NCBI RefSeq assembly: GCF_001954135.1
Contig: NZ_MBEQ01000070.1
Span: 1-64,000 of the forward strand
Length of the DNA stretch: 64,000 nt
Reading direction: 5' to 3'
From: Mycobacterium sp. GA-1841
GTDB lineage: Bacteria; Actinomycetota; Actinomycetes; Mycobacteriales; Mycobacteriaceae
In this document: positions 39,290-48,048 of the stretch, one piece after another
How positions within the stretch are numbered: position 1 is the first letter of the stretch
How the letters are laid out: each line of letters opens with the position of its first letter
Program-made: the position numbers and the translations under genes
Notes under the pieces: generated by a model
Database searches by the model: none
The model's input: the letters and a program-made list of their open reading frames with translations, nothing else
What the model was told of the DNA's origin: nothing

Positions 39290-40858
39290 CTATCCCTGTG
39301 ACCCGGGCGGAAGGAACGGTGGGTTACCCGGCAGCGGCGGGGTTCCCGCCGGACCGGCATCCGGGCCCGGCCCCGGCGGCGCCGGAGGGGCGTTCACCGG
39401 TGCGGGATGGGGTGCGTAGCCGGGGATCTCACCGGGCAGAGGTTGCGGGGCGATCGGCACCGTGCGGGCTCCGGGCGGACCGGGGGCCAGCTCGACCGGG
39501 GCACCCGGCTGATCCGGCGGCATCTGACCGGGGATCGCCGCGCTGGGCACACCAGGCGAATGTGCGACGCCGTCCGGGTTCGGTGCGGAGGTCGCCACGT
39601 CCGGCGGACCGAACCCACCGGGCACCGGACCGAACGGGCCCTGGGTGGCACCGGCACACGGCAACGGGTTGCCCGGGGATGGGATCCCCGCGGCCGTCGG
39701 CGTATACGAGCACGGCGATCCGGGCGGCACGGCAGGTCCCGGGTGCTCCGGGGTGCCTTCCAGCGGCGTCGGGGCCGGCGCCGGTGCACCGTTCTCGAAG
39801 CGCTGACCATTGGGATCGGGGAAACGGAAGGACGGCAGACCGGCGTTGCGCCAGAACTCCTCGGGATCGATGCCACGTTTCTTGAACGCGGCGTCGACGA
39901 ACGGCTGCAGGATCTGCGGCGGGATCAGGTTGACCAGCATCACCTTGAAGTACGGGCCCGAGGCCAGCGCCTCGGCCAGTGAGGTGATGAATTTGCCTGC
40001 CACAGTGAGGGTGTCGGACAGATCCTGCTTGCGCTCGACCAACAGATCGCTGACCGTGCGCAACTGCTCCAGCACGTGGTTGAGGTTCGGGTTGTCATTG
40101 ATCACGCCCTCGACCTGATGCGACACCGACGACACCCGCTCCAGCAGCATGCTCACGGCCTGGCCGCGCTCGTTGACCGCGGCCAACAGCGTCTGGGCGT
40201 TGACCAGCAACTGGTTGACCTGGGTGCTCCGATCACCGAGCACCGTGGCCACCTTGTTGGCGTTGGCCAACAGCTTCTTGACGTCCTCGTCGCGCTTGCC
40301 GATGGTCTCGGAGAACTTGGCCACCCCGTCCAGCGCGGCACTGAGGTGCGGCGAGGTCTGATCGACGGTCTCGGACAACACGTTCAGCGATTCCTTGACC
40401 GACTTCGTGTCCCAGCCGGACGCATTGCGCGTGACATCCAGGAAGGCGTCGTAGATCTGGTACGGCGTGGTGGTCTGGCCCAGCGGCAGCATCCCGCCCG
40501 GTGCCAGGGTGTGGCTGCCCCGCGGCTGGATCTCGATGTTCTTGCGGCCCAGGATCGTATCGGTACGGATCGCCGCACGGCTCTCGGTGCCGATCGTCTT
40601 CCCACCGAGGGTGAAACCGATCTCGACCTTGTCGCCGTTGATCTCCATGCTGCGCACCGTGCCGACGTCCATGCCGGCGATACGCACCTTGTCACCCGTG
40701 TTCAGACCACCGGTATCGGCGAACTGGCCGTAGTACGTGGGCACCGCGAACAACATCGGCACGCTGGTCAACGTCGAACCGACGGCGATGATCAACGCCA
40801 CCACGGCGACGCCCATCAGACCTTTGCGGAAGCGGTCGGAACCTTGCAGTGTCCTCAT
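39290..40858 (-). CDS. mce1C: MceC-type subunit of the Mce1 lipid importer
   Basis: A 522-residue Mce protein. Helix (MGVAVVALIIAVGSTL, about 15-30), MCE domain (about 40-120: GDKVRIAGMDVGTVRSMEI), helical needle part and about 170 residues of Pro-rich C-terminus (repeated PGxPP). The ATG at 40858 overlaps the mceB stop (ATGA), so it is preferred to the frame's earlier ATG at 40870. Matches Rv0171. Confidence 0.92.
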   Translation of the reverse strand: MRTLQGSDRFRKGLMGVAVVALIIAVGSTLTSVPMLFAVPTYYGQFADTGGLNTGDKVRIAGMDVGTVRSMEINGDKVEIGFTLGGKTIGTESRAAIRTDTILGRKNIEIQPRGSHTLAPGGMLPLGQTTTPYQIYDAFLDVTRNASGWDTKSVKESLNVLSETVDQTSPHLSAALDGVAKFSETIGKRDEDVKKLLANANKVATVLGDRSTQVNQLLVNAQTLLAAVNERGQAVSMLLERVSSVSHQVEGVINDNPNLNHVLEQLRTVSDLLVERKQDLSDTLTVAGKFITSLAEALASGPYFKVMLVNLIPPQILQPFVDAAFKKRGIDPEEFWRNAGLPSFRFPDPNGQRFENGAPAPAPTPLEGTPEHPGPAVPPGSPCSYTPTAAGIPSPGNPLPCAGATQGPFGPVPGGFGPPDVATSAPNPDGVAHSPGVPSAAIPGQMPPDQPGAPVELAPGPPGARTVPIAPQPLPGEIPGYAPHPAPVNAPPAPPGPGPDAGPAGTPPLPGNPPFLPPGSQG

Positions 40859-41886
40859 CGCGGCGTGCACCTACCCGACGGCTGTGAGCTGAGTTTGACG
40901 GTTCGGACGGGACCACCCGGCTGCAACCCGTTGAGCTTCAACGAGAGGTCACAGGCGTAGAAGTTGAAGAAGTCACCGTAGATGCCACCGGCACGGCCGA
41001 TGATCTTCAATGCCTGGGGGAAGTCGATCAGAATCTGGTTGAGCTGCTCTTTTTGGTCGATCAGCGGCTGCTGGATGACCTCCAGCTGACCCACGGTGTC
41101 CTTGAGCAGCGGACGGTTGTCGCTCAGCAGGTCGGCCAGCGACCCGGCCGCGTTGCTGATGTCGGCCACCGAGGACCCGATCGGATCGGCCCGGTTCTTC
41201 AGGCCCGTGATCAGCGTCTCGAAGTTCTTGAGCGTGTCGTCGAACTGCTGCTGATGCTTGACGGTGGTGTCCAGGACGATGTTGAGGTTCTTGATCACCT
41301 CGCCGATGGCCTGGTCCCGATCGGCGATGCTCTGGGTGAGCTGCGCGGTCTGGTCCAGGATGTCGTTGATGGTGCCGCCCTGGCCCTGGAAGATCGTGAT
41401 GATCGACTTGGAGATGGTGTTGACCTTCTCCGGGCTCAGCGACTGGAACAGCGGACGGAAACCACCGACGAGGGCGTCGAGGTCCAGTGCGGGCTCGGTG
41501 CGCTCCAGCGGAATGGTGCTGCCCGGCGCGATCTTCGTGTTGCTCTCACCGCGCTTGAGGTCCAGGTACCGATTGCCGATCAGATCCTGGTAGCGGATCG
41601 CCGCGGTGGTCTGATCGAACAACGGCAACGACTTCTCGACATTGAACGACACCTCGGCCTGCTGGCCGCCGTTGATCAGCTTGACGCCCGTGACCTTGCC
41701 GACCTCGACGCCCGAGGCGCGGACGAACTGCCCCGTGCGCAAACCGCTCACGTTGTTGAAGATCGCCGAGTATTCGGAGGTCCGGTTGAAGCGGATCTGA
41801 CCGAACACCACGAAGATGAGCGCAGTGAAGGTGAGCAGCACCAGCGAGAAGATGCCGAGCTTGATAATCGTGCCCTTGATACTCAT
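40855..41886 (-). CDS. mce1B: MceB-type subunit of the Mce1 lipid importer
   Basis: A 343-residue Mce protein (Rv0170 is 346): helix LGIFSLVLLTFTALIFVVF (about 10-28), MCE domain (about 38-120) and helical region; no Pro-rich tail. ATG at 41886 with GAGGGAG six nt upstream; this ATG also overlaps the TGA of a 29-codon ORF that fills the gap after mceA. Confidence 0.92.
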   Translation of the reverse strand: MSIKGTIIKLGIFSLVLLTFTALIFVVFGQIRFNRTSEYSAIFNNVSGLRTGQFVRASGVEVGKVTGVKLINGGQQAEVSFNVEKSLPLFDQTTAAIRYQDLIGNRYLDLKRGESNTKIAPGSTIPLERTEPALDLDALVGGFRPLFQSLSPEKVNTISKSIITIFQGQGGTINDILDQTAQLTQSIADRDQAIGEVIKNLNIVLDTTVKHQQQFDDTLKNFETLITGLKNRADPIGSSVADISNAAGSLADLLSDNRPLLKDTVGQLEVIQQPLIDQKEQLNQILIDFPQALKIIGRAGGIYGDFFNFYACDLSLKLNGLQPGGPVRTVKLSSQPSGRCTPR

Positions 41887-41972
41887 GCGGCTCCCTCGCA
41901 GGCTCGGGTCCCGCATGCCATCTGATTGGTTGCGCAAGCGTCACGCATCTGCTGTCTATTCGCTCCGCTCAT
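41883..41972 (-). CDS. 29-aa linker ORF between mceA and mceB
   Basis: A small ORF (first residues MSGANRQQMRDACATNQ) whose ATG overlaps the mceA stop by 4 nt and whose TGA overlaps the mceB ATG by 4 nt, so it exactly bridges the 82-bp gap. Four Cys-containing or Ala-rich pieces follow. It has no domain. It may only keep ribosomes on the message between mceA and mceB. Existence as a peptide is unproven. Confidence 0.4.
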   Translation of the reverse strand: MSGANRQQMRDACATNQMACGTRACEGAA

Positions 41973-43198
41973 GGGTTGATCGTGTTCTCCCCCACTTGAC
42001 GGCCCCACACATATTCGGCCGTGATCGGCTGGCCCAATTCGAAGTGGTTGTACGGCGCGATCGAGGCCCCGGTGTCCATCACCAGGTACGGCATGGGCCA
42101 CAGGTCACGGGTGACCGGTTGCCAGCAGCCGGGCCGGCCTTCGGGCCCACCCTTGGCGTTGATCCGCGGCAGGTTGTCGGGATAGACGTACGGGTTGCCG
42201 ACGCCGATCACCAAGGACTGGGTCTGCAGTGAATACCCGTTACCACCAAGGGCGCCTGCGAGTTTCGGGCCGGCATCATGGTAGTTGCGGATCGTGCAGA
42301 ACAGCGCGGGGCTGTACTTGTCGAGCAGCGCCGAGGTGGGCAGCAGGTCCTGTGCGCCGCGGACCAGATACGGGCCGCCGCGTTCGAAGATGTCGCCGCC
42401 GGTGTTGCCGAAGCCGACCGCGGCCACCAGCGCCTGGTCGAGGTTGCCGCGCTGCTCGTTGAGCGTGTGCGCGGTGGTGACGGCGTTGGTCAACCCGTCG
42501 AACAGATCGGGGCCGGCGTTGGCGTAGACCTCACCCAGATCGGCGAGACCGGCGATGTCGCGGCGGATCTCGGGCATGCGCGGGTTGAGATCGCTCAAGA
42601 TGTCGTTGCCGTTGACGATCGACTGACCGAACTTGTCGCCGAGCCCGTCCAGCGCCTGCGCGGTCGCGGTCAGGGTCTGGTTGAGTTTGATCGGGTCGAT
42701 CTGTTCGGAGATCGCGGTGATGGTCTCGAACAGCGTGTTGAACTCCGTCGTCACACCCTGGGCATGAATCGGGGTACTGGGTGACAACCGTTCCGGCGAC
42801 GGGTTTTTCGGCGACAGGAACGAGATGTACTTGTTGCCGAACACGGTGGTGGCGCGCAACTCGGCGGTCACGTTCCTCGGGATCAGGTCGAGGTACTTGG
42901 GCTTGACGTCCAAGGTCAGCTTGGCCTCGGGGTTGTCATCGACCGTCACCACGTCGACCGACGCCAACCGGCCGATCGGCACGCCGTTGAAGGTGACCTT
43001 CGAGCCGGGGTCCATCGACAGCCCGGCGCGTCCGGACAGCAGCGTCAACTGGGTCTTCTTCTCGAAGGTTCCGCGGAACTGCATCCACGTCAACGCCAGG
43101 ATCAGCACGGTGACCAGCGCGAGGATCAGACCGGCCAGCTTGTACGGCGGCGTCTTCGGCTTGTTCAGGGGTGCGCGGGGCACGGCAGGTTGAGTCAT
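41969..43198 (-). CDS. mce1A: MceA-type subunit of the Mce1 lipid importer
   Basis: A 409-residue Mce protein: short basic N-terminus, helix LAGLILALVTVLILALTWM (about 21-39), MCE domain (about 45-135: GSKVTFNGVPIGRLASVDVV) and helical part with RNYHDAGPKLAGALGGNGYS near the end. First Mce gene after the permeases. ATG at 43198. M. tuberculosis Mce1A is longer (454, recalled), mainly at its C-terminus. Confidence 0.92.
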   Translation of the reverse strand: MTQPAVPRAPLNKPKTPPYKLAGLILALVTVLILALTWMQFRGTFEKKTQLTLLSGRAGLSMDPGSKVTFNGVPIGRLASVDVVTVDDNPEAKLTLDVKPKYLDLIPRNVTAELRATTVFGNKYISFLSPKNPSPERLSPSTPIHAQGVTTEFNTLFETITAISEQIDPIKLNQTLTATAQALDGLGDKFGQSIVNGNDILSDLNPRMPEIRRDIAGLADLGEVYANAGPDLFDGLTNAVTTAHTLNEQRGNLDQALVAAVGFGNTGGDIFERGGPYLVRGAQDLLPTSALLDKYSPALFCTIRNYHDAGPKLAGALGGNGYSLQTQSLVIGVGNPYVYPDNLPRINAKGGPEGRPGCWQPVTRDLWPMPYLVMDTGASIAPYNHFELGQPITAEYVWGRQVGENTINP

Positions 43199-43202
43199 GC
43201 CG

Positions 43203-44072
43203 CTACACCGTGAGGTTGAAGTTGGGGTCGGTGCCATAGAGCGCCAACGAAGCCAACAGAACCACCAACACGATGGCGATCAACGACGTTCGCATCGACC
43301 TCCCCACTGCCTCACCCACACCGACAGCACCGCCACTCGCGTAGTAACCGAAGTAGCAGTGGTTCAACATGACCACGATCGACATGATGATGACCTCGAG
43401 GAAGGACCACATCACGTCGTCGACGCGCAGGAACGTATGGAAGTAGTGCTCATACGTACCGACCGACTGCGAGTAGAAGATCGTCGTGACGAACTGCGCG
43501 GACAGGAACGACAGCAGGATCGCCATCGCGTACAGCGGGATGATGACGATCGAACCGGCGATGATGCGGGTGGACACCAGGTACGAAATCGACCTGATCC
43601 CCATGACTTCCAGCGCGTCGACCTCTTCGCTGATGCGCATGGCGCCGAGCTCGGCGGTGGCGCCGGCACCGACCGTGGCGGCCAGGGCCTGCCCGGTGAC
43701 GACCGGGGCGACGACGCGGATGTTGGCCAGGGCGGCGAAGAAGCCGGTGAAGGCCTCGACGCCGATGTTGCCCAGGGACGCGAAGCCCTGGATCGCGATC
43801 AGCGAACCGGCCGAGAGCGTGACGAAACCGATGATCGCCACGGTGCCGCCGATGACCGCCATGGCACCGGTGCCCATGCCGATCTCGGCGACCAGTCGCA
43901 GCGACTCACGCCGGTAGTGGCGGAACGCATGCGGGATGGAGCCGATGGCCTGCACGACGAACCAGGCGACGTGGCCCATGCTGTCGAGGAACCGGGCCGG
44001 GGTAGCGGCGATGTCGGAAGTGCGGGAAAACGCCCGGGGGAACCGGGACCGCAGGACTGTGACGGTACTCAT
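43203..44072 (-). CDS. yrbE1B: YrbE1B/MlaE-type permease subunit
   Basis: A 289-residue inner-membrane permease, the same length as Rv0168, of the MlaE/YrbE family. It has about five helices and the conserved cytosolic EExDALEVMGI motif that contacts the ATPase, here ISEEVDALEVMGIRSISYLV. With YrbE1A it forms the membrane core for lipid uptake; the ATPase (MceG) is encoded elsewhere, as is usual. ATG at 44072, 1 nt after yrbE1A. Confidence 0.94.
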   Translation of the reverse strand: MSTVTVLRSRFPRAFSRTSDIAATPARFLDSMGHVAWFVVQAIGSIPHAFRHYRRESLRLVAEIGMGTGAMAVIGGTVAIIGFVTLSAGSLIAIQGFASLGNIGVEAFTGFFAALANIRVVAPVVTGQALAATVGAGATAELGAMRISEEVDALEVMGIRSISYLVSTRIIAGSIVIIPLYAMAILLSFLSAQFVTTIFYSQSVGTYEHYFHTFLRVDDVMWSFLEVIIMSIVVMLNHCYFGYYASGGAVGVGEAVGRSMRTSLIAIVLVVLLASLALYGTDPNFNLTV

Positions 44073-44073
44073 G

Positions 44074-44874
44074 TCAACGTCCCGTTCCGAAGCGCACACC
44101 GATCGTGGTGAGCACGACGTTGACTGCGAACAACGCGACCACACACAACACCAGGGTCTCGTTCACCGCGGTACCCACACCTTTCGAGCCGCCGGCCACC
44201 GTCAGACCGCGGTAGCAGCCGACGAGCCCGGCGATCAGACCGAACAGCGTGGCCTTGATGACCGAGATCAACACCTCGGGGAACCCGGTGAGCAGGGTCA
44301 GCGTGGACACATAGGCGCCGGCCGAGACGTTCTGGATGTAGACGCCGAAGAAGAAGCCGCCGACCAGGCCGATGGTGATCACCGCGCCGTTGAGCATGAA
44401 GGCCACGAAGGTGGAGGCCACCACGCGGGGAACGACCAGCCGCTCGATGGGATCGATGCCGAGCACCTCGAGAGCGTCGATCTCTTCACGCACCGTGCGG
44501 GCGCCCAGGTCGGCGCAAATCGCGGTCGAGCCGGCACCGGCCACCACGAGCACGGTGACCAGCGGACCGAGTTGGGTGACTGCACCCAGCGCCGCGCCCG
44601 CGCCCGAGACGTCAGCCGCGCCGAACTCCGCCAACAGGATGTTGAGGGTGAAGATGATGAGCACGGTCAGCGGGATCGACACCGCGAGGGTGGGCAGAAA
44701 GGCCACCCGGATGAGGAACCAACTCTGCAGCACGAACTCTTTCCACTGGAAAGGCCGTGTCAGAAGGGCTTTTCCGGTGAGCACGCTCATCTTGAAGAAG
44801 CCACCGACCATGGCCATCGGCTTCTCCAGTTGACCACGTACGTATCCGACCAGCCCGTCGGCAGGCGCTGTCAC
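44074..44874 (-). CDS. yrbE1A: YrbE1A/MlaE-type permease subunit
   Basis: A 266-residue MlaE/YrbE permease (Rv0167 is 265). Motifs: GARTVREEIDALEVLGIDPIERL (ATPase contact) and about five helices. GTG start at 44874. A 235-bp gap separates it from fadD5; in M. tuberculosis this interval has been reported to contain a promoter of its own. Confidence 0.94.
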   Translation of the reverse strand: MTAPADGLVGYVRGQLEKPMAMVGGFFKMSVLTGKALLTRPFQWKEFVLQSWFLIRVAFLPTLAVSIPLTVLIIFTLNILLAEFGAADVSGAGAALGAVTQLGPLVTVLVVAGAGSTAICADLGARTVREEIDALEVLGIDPIERLVVPRVVASTFVAFMLNGAVITIGLVGGFFFGVYIQNVSAGAYVSTLTLLTGFPEVLISVIKATLFGLIAGLVGCYRGLTVAGGSKGVGTAVNETLVLCVVALFAVNVVLTTIGVRFGTGR

Positions 44875-45109
44875 CGGTGCACCCCTTGGACGTGTTGCAC
44901 GCCCCCTCCTCGTCGCCTGTCGGTTTGTGTGATCCGCCTCTCCCTACTCGTGAGTAGTAAGTGAGACCACCGGACTGTACCCGATCGAAACCGGGCCGTG
45001 CACCGCATCCGGTGGATTGTGCCATCAACCGTTAGCGAAGACACCAGATAGCCGCAATCTTTCGGCGCTACCTGCAGAAACCGTTGACGCTGAGTTGCTT
45101 TCGCTAACG
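44875..45109. promoter_or_regulatory. fadD5-yrbE1A intergenic region with spaced inverted repeat
   Basis: No gene. It contains CGTTAGCGAA (45030-45039) and its exact complement TTCGCTAACG (45100-45109), 60 bp apart, the latter directly beside the fadD5 stop. Both are flanked by GTTGA/TCAAC-like bases. A direct-repeat-like ACTCGTGAGTAGTAAGTGAG is found at about 44946. These may be sites for a regulator of a second Mce1 promoter. Confidence 0.4.
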
Positions 45110-46717
45110 TCAACGCCGTGGTGCGGCGATAGGTGAACCGAAGCGTTCCCGCAGTTCCGTCTTGAGCACCTTGCCCGACGGATTGCGCGGCAGGGCGTCA
45201 ACGATTTCGAGCGCTTTGGGGTGCTTGTAGCGGGCGAGCCGTTCGGTGAGGAAGACGTCGAGCTCGCCGATCTGCAGAGCGTCGGCTCCGGCCAGCGCGA
45301 TCACGGCCACCGGTACCTCACCCCACTTTTCGTCGTGCCGGCCGATGACGGCGACCTCCGTGATGGCCGGGTGGGCCGCGAGGACGTTCTCCACCTCGGC
45401 GCAGTAGATGTTCTCGCCGCCGGAGATGATCATGTCCTTCTTACGGTCGACGACCCAGATGTAACCCTCCTCGTCCTGGCGGACCAGATCTCCGGAGTGG
45501 AACCAGCCACCGGCAAACGCCTCGGCGGTGGCCTTCGGATTGTTCCAGTAGCCGGCCATCAAAGTCGGGGCGCGGTAGACGATCTCGCCGACCTCGCCGA
45601 CCGGCACGTCGTTCATGTTCTCGTCGACGATCCGGGCGGAGACGGTCGGGATGACCTGGCCCACCGAACCGAGTTTGCGAATCGCGTCGTCCGCCAACAA
45701 CATGCACGTGACCGGAGACATCTCGGTCTGACCGAACGCGGCGAGAATCTGGCTGCCCGGGAAGGTTTCGGCCATCGCCCTCAGCAGCGTGTCCGACGCC
45801 GGCGCGGCGCCCCACGACAGCGAGCGCAGGCACAACTGACGCGGATTGGCCTGTTGCTCAGCGCACACCGCCTGCCACTGCGCGGGCACCAGGAAGATCG
45901 CGGTGACCTTTTCCTCGGCGAGCACGTCGAGCAGTGCGCCAGGGTCGAACGCCCCCAGCGGGTAGATGACGGTGGGCAGGCCCAGCATCAGGCCGGTGTT
46001 CACATTGCCTGCCACGCCGGCGATGTGGAACAGCGGGACGCCGATGAAACCGACGTCGTTGTTGATGTCGACGCCGCTGGTGAACAGGTTGGTCATGCCC
46101 TGCCCGGCGAGGTTGGCATGGGTCAGCACCGCACCCTTGGGACGGCCGGTGGTGCCCGAGGTGTACATGATCAGCGCGGGCGCATCGCTGGGGATGTCGA
46201 CCGGTTGCGCGGGATCGCCTTCTTCGGCGATCAGATCCTCATAGCCCAGGACCGTGTCATCGGCCGGGCCTTCGGTGCCATCGCCTGCCACGACGATCGA
46301 CGTCAGCCTGGCATCGAGGTCGCGCACCGCGGTGGCGACGCCGGCCAGCACGGGCTCGGTGACCAACACGTGCGCGTCGCAGTCGCTGACCAGGAAGGCC
46401 ACCTCCGGCGGGGTCATCCGGAAATTGACCGGCACCGCGATCGCGCCGAGCTTGATGGCGGCCAGCATCGCCTCGATGAACTCCGGGCGGTTGAGCATCA
46501 GGATCAGCACCCGATCGCCGGAGCCGACACCGCGCCGGCTCAGTGCGTCGGCCAGCCGGGTCACACGGTGGTCGAGTTCGCGCCACGTGGTGGTGCGGCC
46601 GAGGAACCGCAGCGCGGTCTTGTCGGGCTGCATCAGTGCATGCCGTGTCAGCTGGTTGGCCCAGTTCTGACGACGCGCCAGGTACGGCTGCTCAGTGGGG
46701 GACGGCTCGGCAGTCAC
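45110..46717 (-). CDS. fadD5: long-chain fatty-acid-CoA ligase FadD5
   Basis: A 535-residue acyl-CoA synthetase of the ANL superfamily. Motifs: YTSGTTGRPKG (ATP loop), FGQTEMSP, GWFHSGDLV, DRKKDMIISGGENIY, and the C-terminal catalytic Lys in NPSGKVLKTEL. It activates fatty acids with ATP and CoA, plausibly those imported by Mce1. The GTG at 46717 is chosen: it follows the predicted -10 by about 37 nt and begins just before the conserved region. First gene of the Mce1 operon. Confidence 0.93.
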   Translation of the reverse strand: MTAEPSPTEQPYLARRQNWANQLTRHALMQPDKTALRFLGRTTTWRELDHRVTRLADALSRRGVGSGDRVLILMLNRPEFIEAMLAAIKLGAIAVPVNFRMTPPEVAFLVSDCDAHVLVTEPVLAGVATAVRDLDARLTSIVVAGDGTEGPADDTVLGYEDLIAEEGDPAQPVDIPSDAPALIMYTSGTTGRPKGAVLTHANLAGQGMTNLFTSGVDINNDVGFIGVPLFHIAGVAGNVNTGLMLGLPTVIYPLGAFDPGALLDVLAEEKVTAIFLVPAQWQAVCAEQQANPRQLCLRSLSWGAAPASDTLLRAMAETFPGSQILAAFGQTEMSPVTCMLLADDAIRKLGSVGQVIPTVSARIVDENMNDVPVGEVGEIVYRAPTLMAGYWNNPKATAEAFAGGWFHSGDLVRQDEEGYIWVVDRKKDMIISGGENIYCAEVENVLAAHPAITEVAVIGRHDEKWGEVPVAVIALAGADALQIGELDVFLTERLARYKHPKALEIVDALPRNPSGKVLKTELRERFGSPIAAPRR

Positions 46718-46753
46718 CGGATCTGTACTCCATCGGTATCGAGTTGCGTGAAG

Positions 46754-46769
46754 TTTATATTTGATCAAA
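46754..46769. promoter_or_regulatory. divergent Mce1 promoter with palindromic candidate Mce1R operator
   Basis: TTTGATCAAA (46760-46769) is a perfect palindrome that extends imperfectly to 16 bp (ATATTTGATCAAACAT). It adjoins TATAAA on the minus strand (46754-46759, -10 for fadD5) and TATATT on the plus strand (46756-46761, -10 for the GntR gene). One bound repressor could shut both directions. Confidence 0.55.
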
Positions 46770-46843
46770 CATGGGGTTGCCCCGGTCACACTATGGCCTC
46801 GGCGCCTCGGCGACAAGCCCACCAGAAAGGCGACCGGTATCTC

Positions 46844-47533
46844 GTGAACGCACCTGCCAGAACGGCTGTGCAGCGTCGGGTCGGGCGGCGCGAGCAGCTC
46901 TCGGACGAGGTGGCCGCCCAGCTCCGGGCCGAGATCATGACCGGCGTGCTACGGCCGGGGACATTCATCCGCCTCGACGAAACCGCGGCGGCCCTCGGGG
47001 TCAGCATCACCCCGGTCCGCGAGGCGCTGCGAACCTTGCGCGGCGAAGGCATGGTCCAGCTGGAGCCAAACCGCGGGCATGTCGTGGTTCCGCTGACCCG
47101 TACCGACGTCGAAGACATCTTCTGGCTGCAGGCCACCATCGCCCGCGAACTCGCCGCCACCGCCACAGTGCGCATCACCGAGGCCGAGATCGACGAGCTG
47201 GAGCAATTCAATGCCGAGCTCGCGGCGGCCGTCGAGCGACGTGACCCAGACGGCATCGCGTCCGCCGAGTTCGCCTTTCACCGGGCGTTCAACCACGCCA
47301 GCGGCCGGATCAAGCTGGCGTGGTTCCTGCTACATGTCGCGCGGTACCTGCCCGGCCAGCTCTATTCGAGGGACCCTGGGTGGGGCCCCCAAGCCGTGAA
47401 GAGCCACCGCGAGCTGATCGATGCCCTGCGCCGGCGCGACGCCCCGGCCGCGGTCGAGCTCAACGCAAGCCAGTTCACCGACGGCGCCCAGCGGCTCATC
47501 GCGCGCTTGGATGAGATCGGGATGTGGGACTAG
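46844..47533 (+). CDS. mce1R: GntR/FadR-type regulator Mce1R
   Basis: A 229-residue regulator: N-terminal winged helix (about 12-75: LRAEIMTGVLRPGTFIRLDE, then LGVSITPVREALRTLRGEG) and a C-terminal FCD ligand domain (HRAFNHASG, SHRELIDALRRRD) that in this family binds a metal and a small acid. Divergent from fadD5 as in M. tuberculosis Rv0165c, which represses mce1. Two starts are possible: GTG 46844 and ATG 46793 (17 residues longer, no SD). Ligand likely a fatty acid or acyl-CoA (inference). Confidence 0.9.
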   Translation: MNAPARTAVQRRVGRREQLSDEVAAQLRAEIMTGVLRPGTFIRLDETAAALGVSITPVREALRTLRGEGMVQLEPNRGHVVVPLTRTDVEDIFWLQATIARELAATATVRITEAEIDELEQFNAELAAAVERRDPDGIASAEFAFHRAFNHASGRIKLAWFLLHVARYLPGQLYSRDPGWGPQAVKSHRELIDALRRRDAPAAVELNASQFTDGAQRLIARLDEIGMWD

Positions 47534-48048
47534 AGCTTCGGGTGTCCGGTGTCCGGGGTCGGGTGTCCGGGTCCGGTGTCGCCATGCGGCCGTGACCGGT
47601 GTCCCGGGGGCATCCCCCGGCCCGGTGGCCGGCCTGGACGCAGGGCGTGTCATCGTTTCGCGTGTCGGCGGTCGAGACGGATAGCCGATGTGCCCGGCTA
47701 ATAGCGACAATTCAGCGACTATCGCCCCACACATATCCTGGGTATCACTGGCCACAGCCTCGATGTTTACTTACGTCACTCCAGGTCACACCTGCCCCTT
47801 CCGTCACCATTTTGGCTTTGCCCACTTGTCAGCGACGGAGTCGCTGACAATCGGTCGCTGGACAGATGATGCTCATGAGGTCAATGGGGCCCGAGAGGCA
47901 AAACCGTTGCGCGACAATGGGTTTACCGAGGCTTGAGATGCCAATGTGGCGATAGTCGCTGAGTTGTCGCGCATAGGCGGGCACATCGAATAGGCGCGCG
48001 AGATTCGCGGCCGCGGTAGCTGTCGGTGCCCCGTGACAACGTGACGCC
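47534..48048. other. 515-bp gene-free region holding an inverted-repeat element
   Basis: 47540-47580 is a short irregular array of GTGTCCGG-like units. 47686-47988 is bounded by two 41-bp inverted arms (see separate entry) and has further TCAGCGAC motifs inside. Short ORFs in it (for example from 47688) follow the arms and are not convincing genes. Confidence 0.6.
47686..47988. repeat. inverted-repeat element with 41-bp arms and internal hairpin
   Basis: Left arm 47686-47726 and right arm 47948-47988 match in inverted orientation at 36 of 41 positions, ending in TCAGCGACTATCGCC. Between them TTGTCAGCGAC-GGA-GTCGCTGACAA (47826-47850) is a perfect 25-bp hairpin using the same TCAGCGAC core. 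It has the size and layout of a MITE-like or structured-RNA element. No target-site duplication is obvious. Confidence 0.7.

Noticed and set aside
45221..46792. Long plus-strand frame running opposite fadD5 into the GntR gene
   Set aside because: It is a GC-rich antisense frame with Arg/His/Gly-rich composition and no domain; only its last part, from 46793 or 46844, is the real GntR gene.
47540..47580. GTGTCCGG-like short repeats
   Set aside because: Irregular, very short and GC-rich; no spacers or regular period, so not a CRISPR array.
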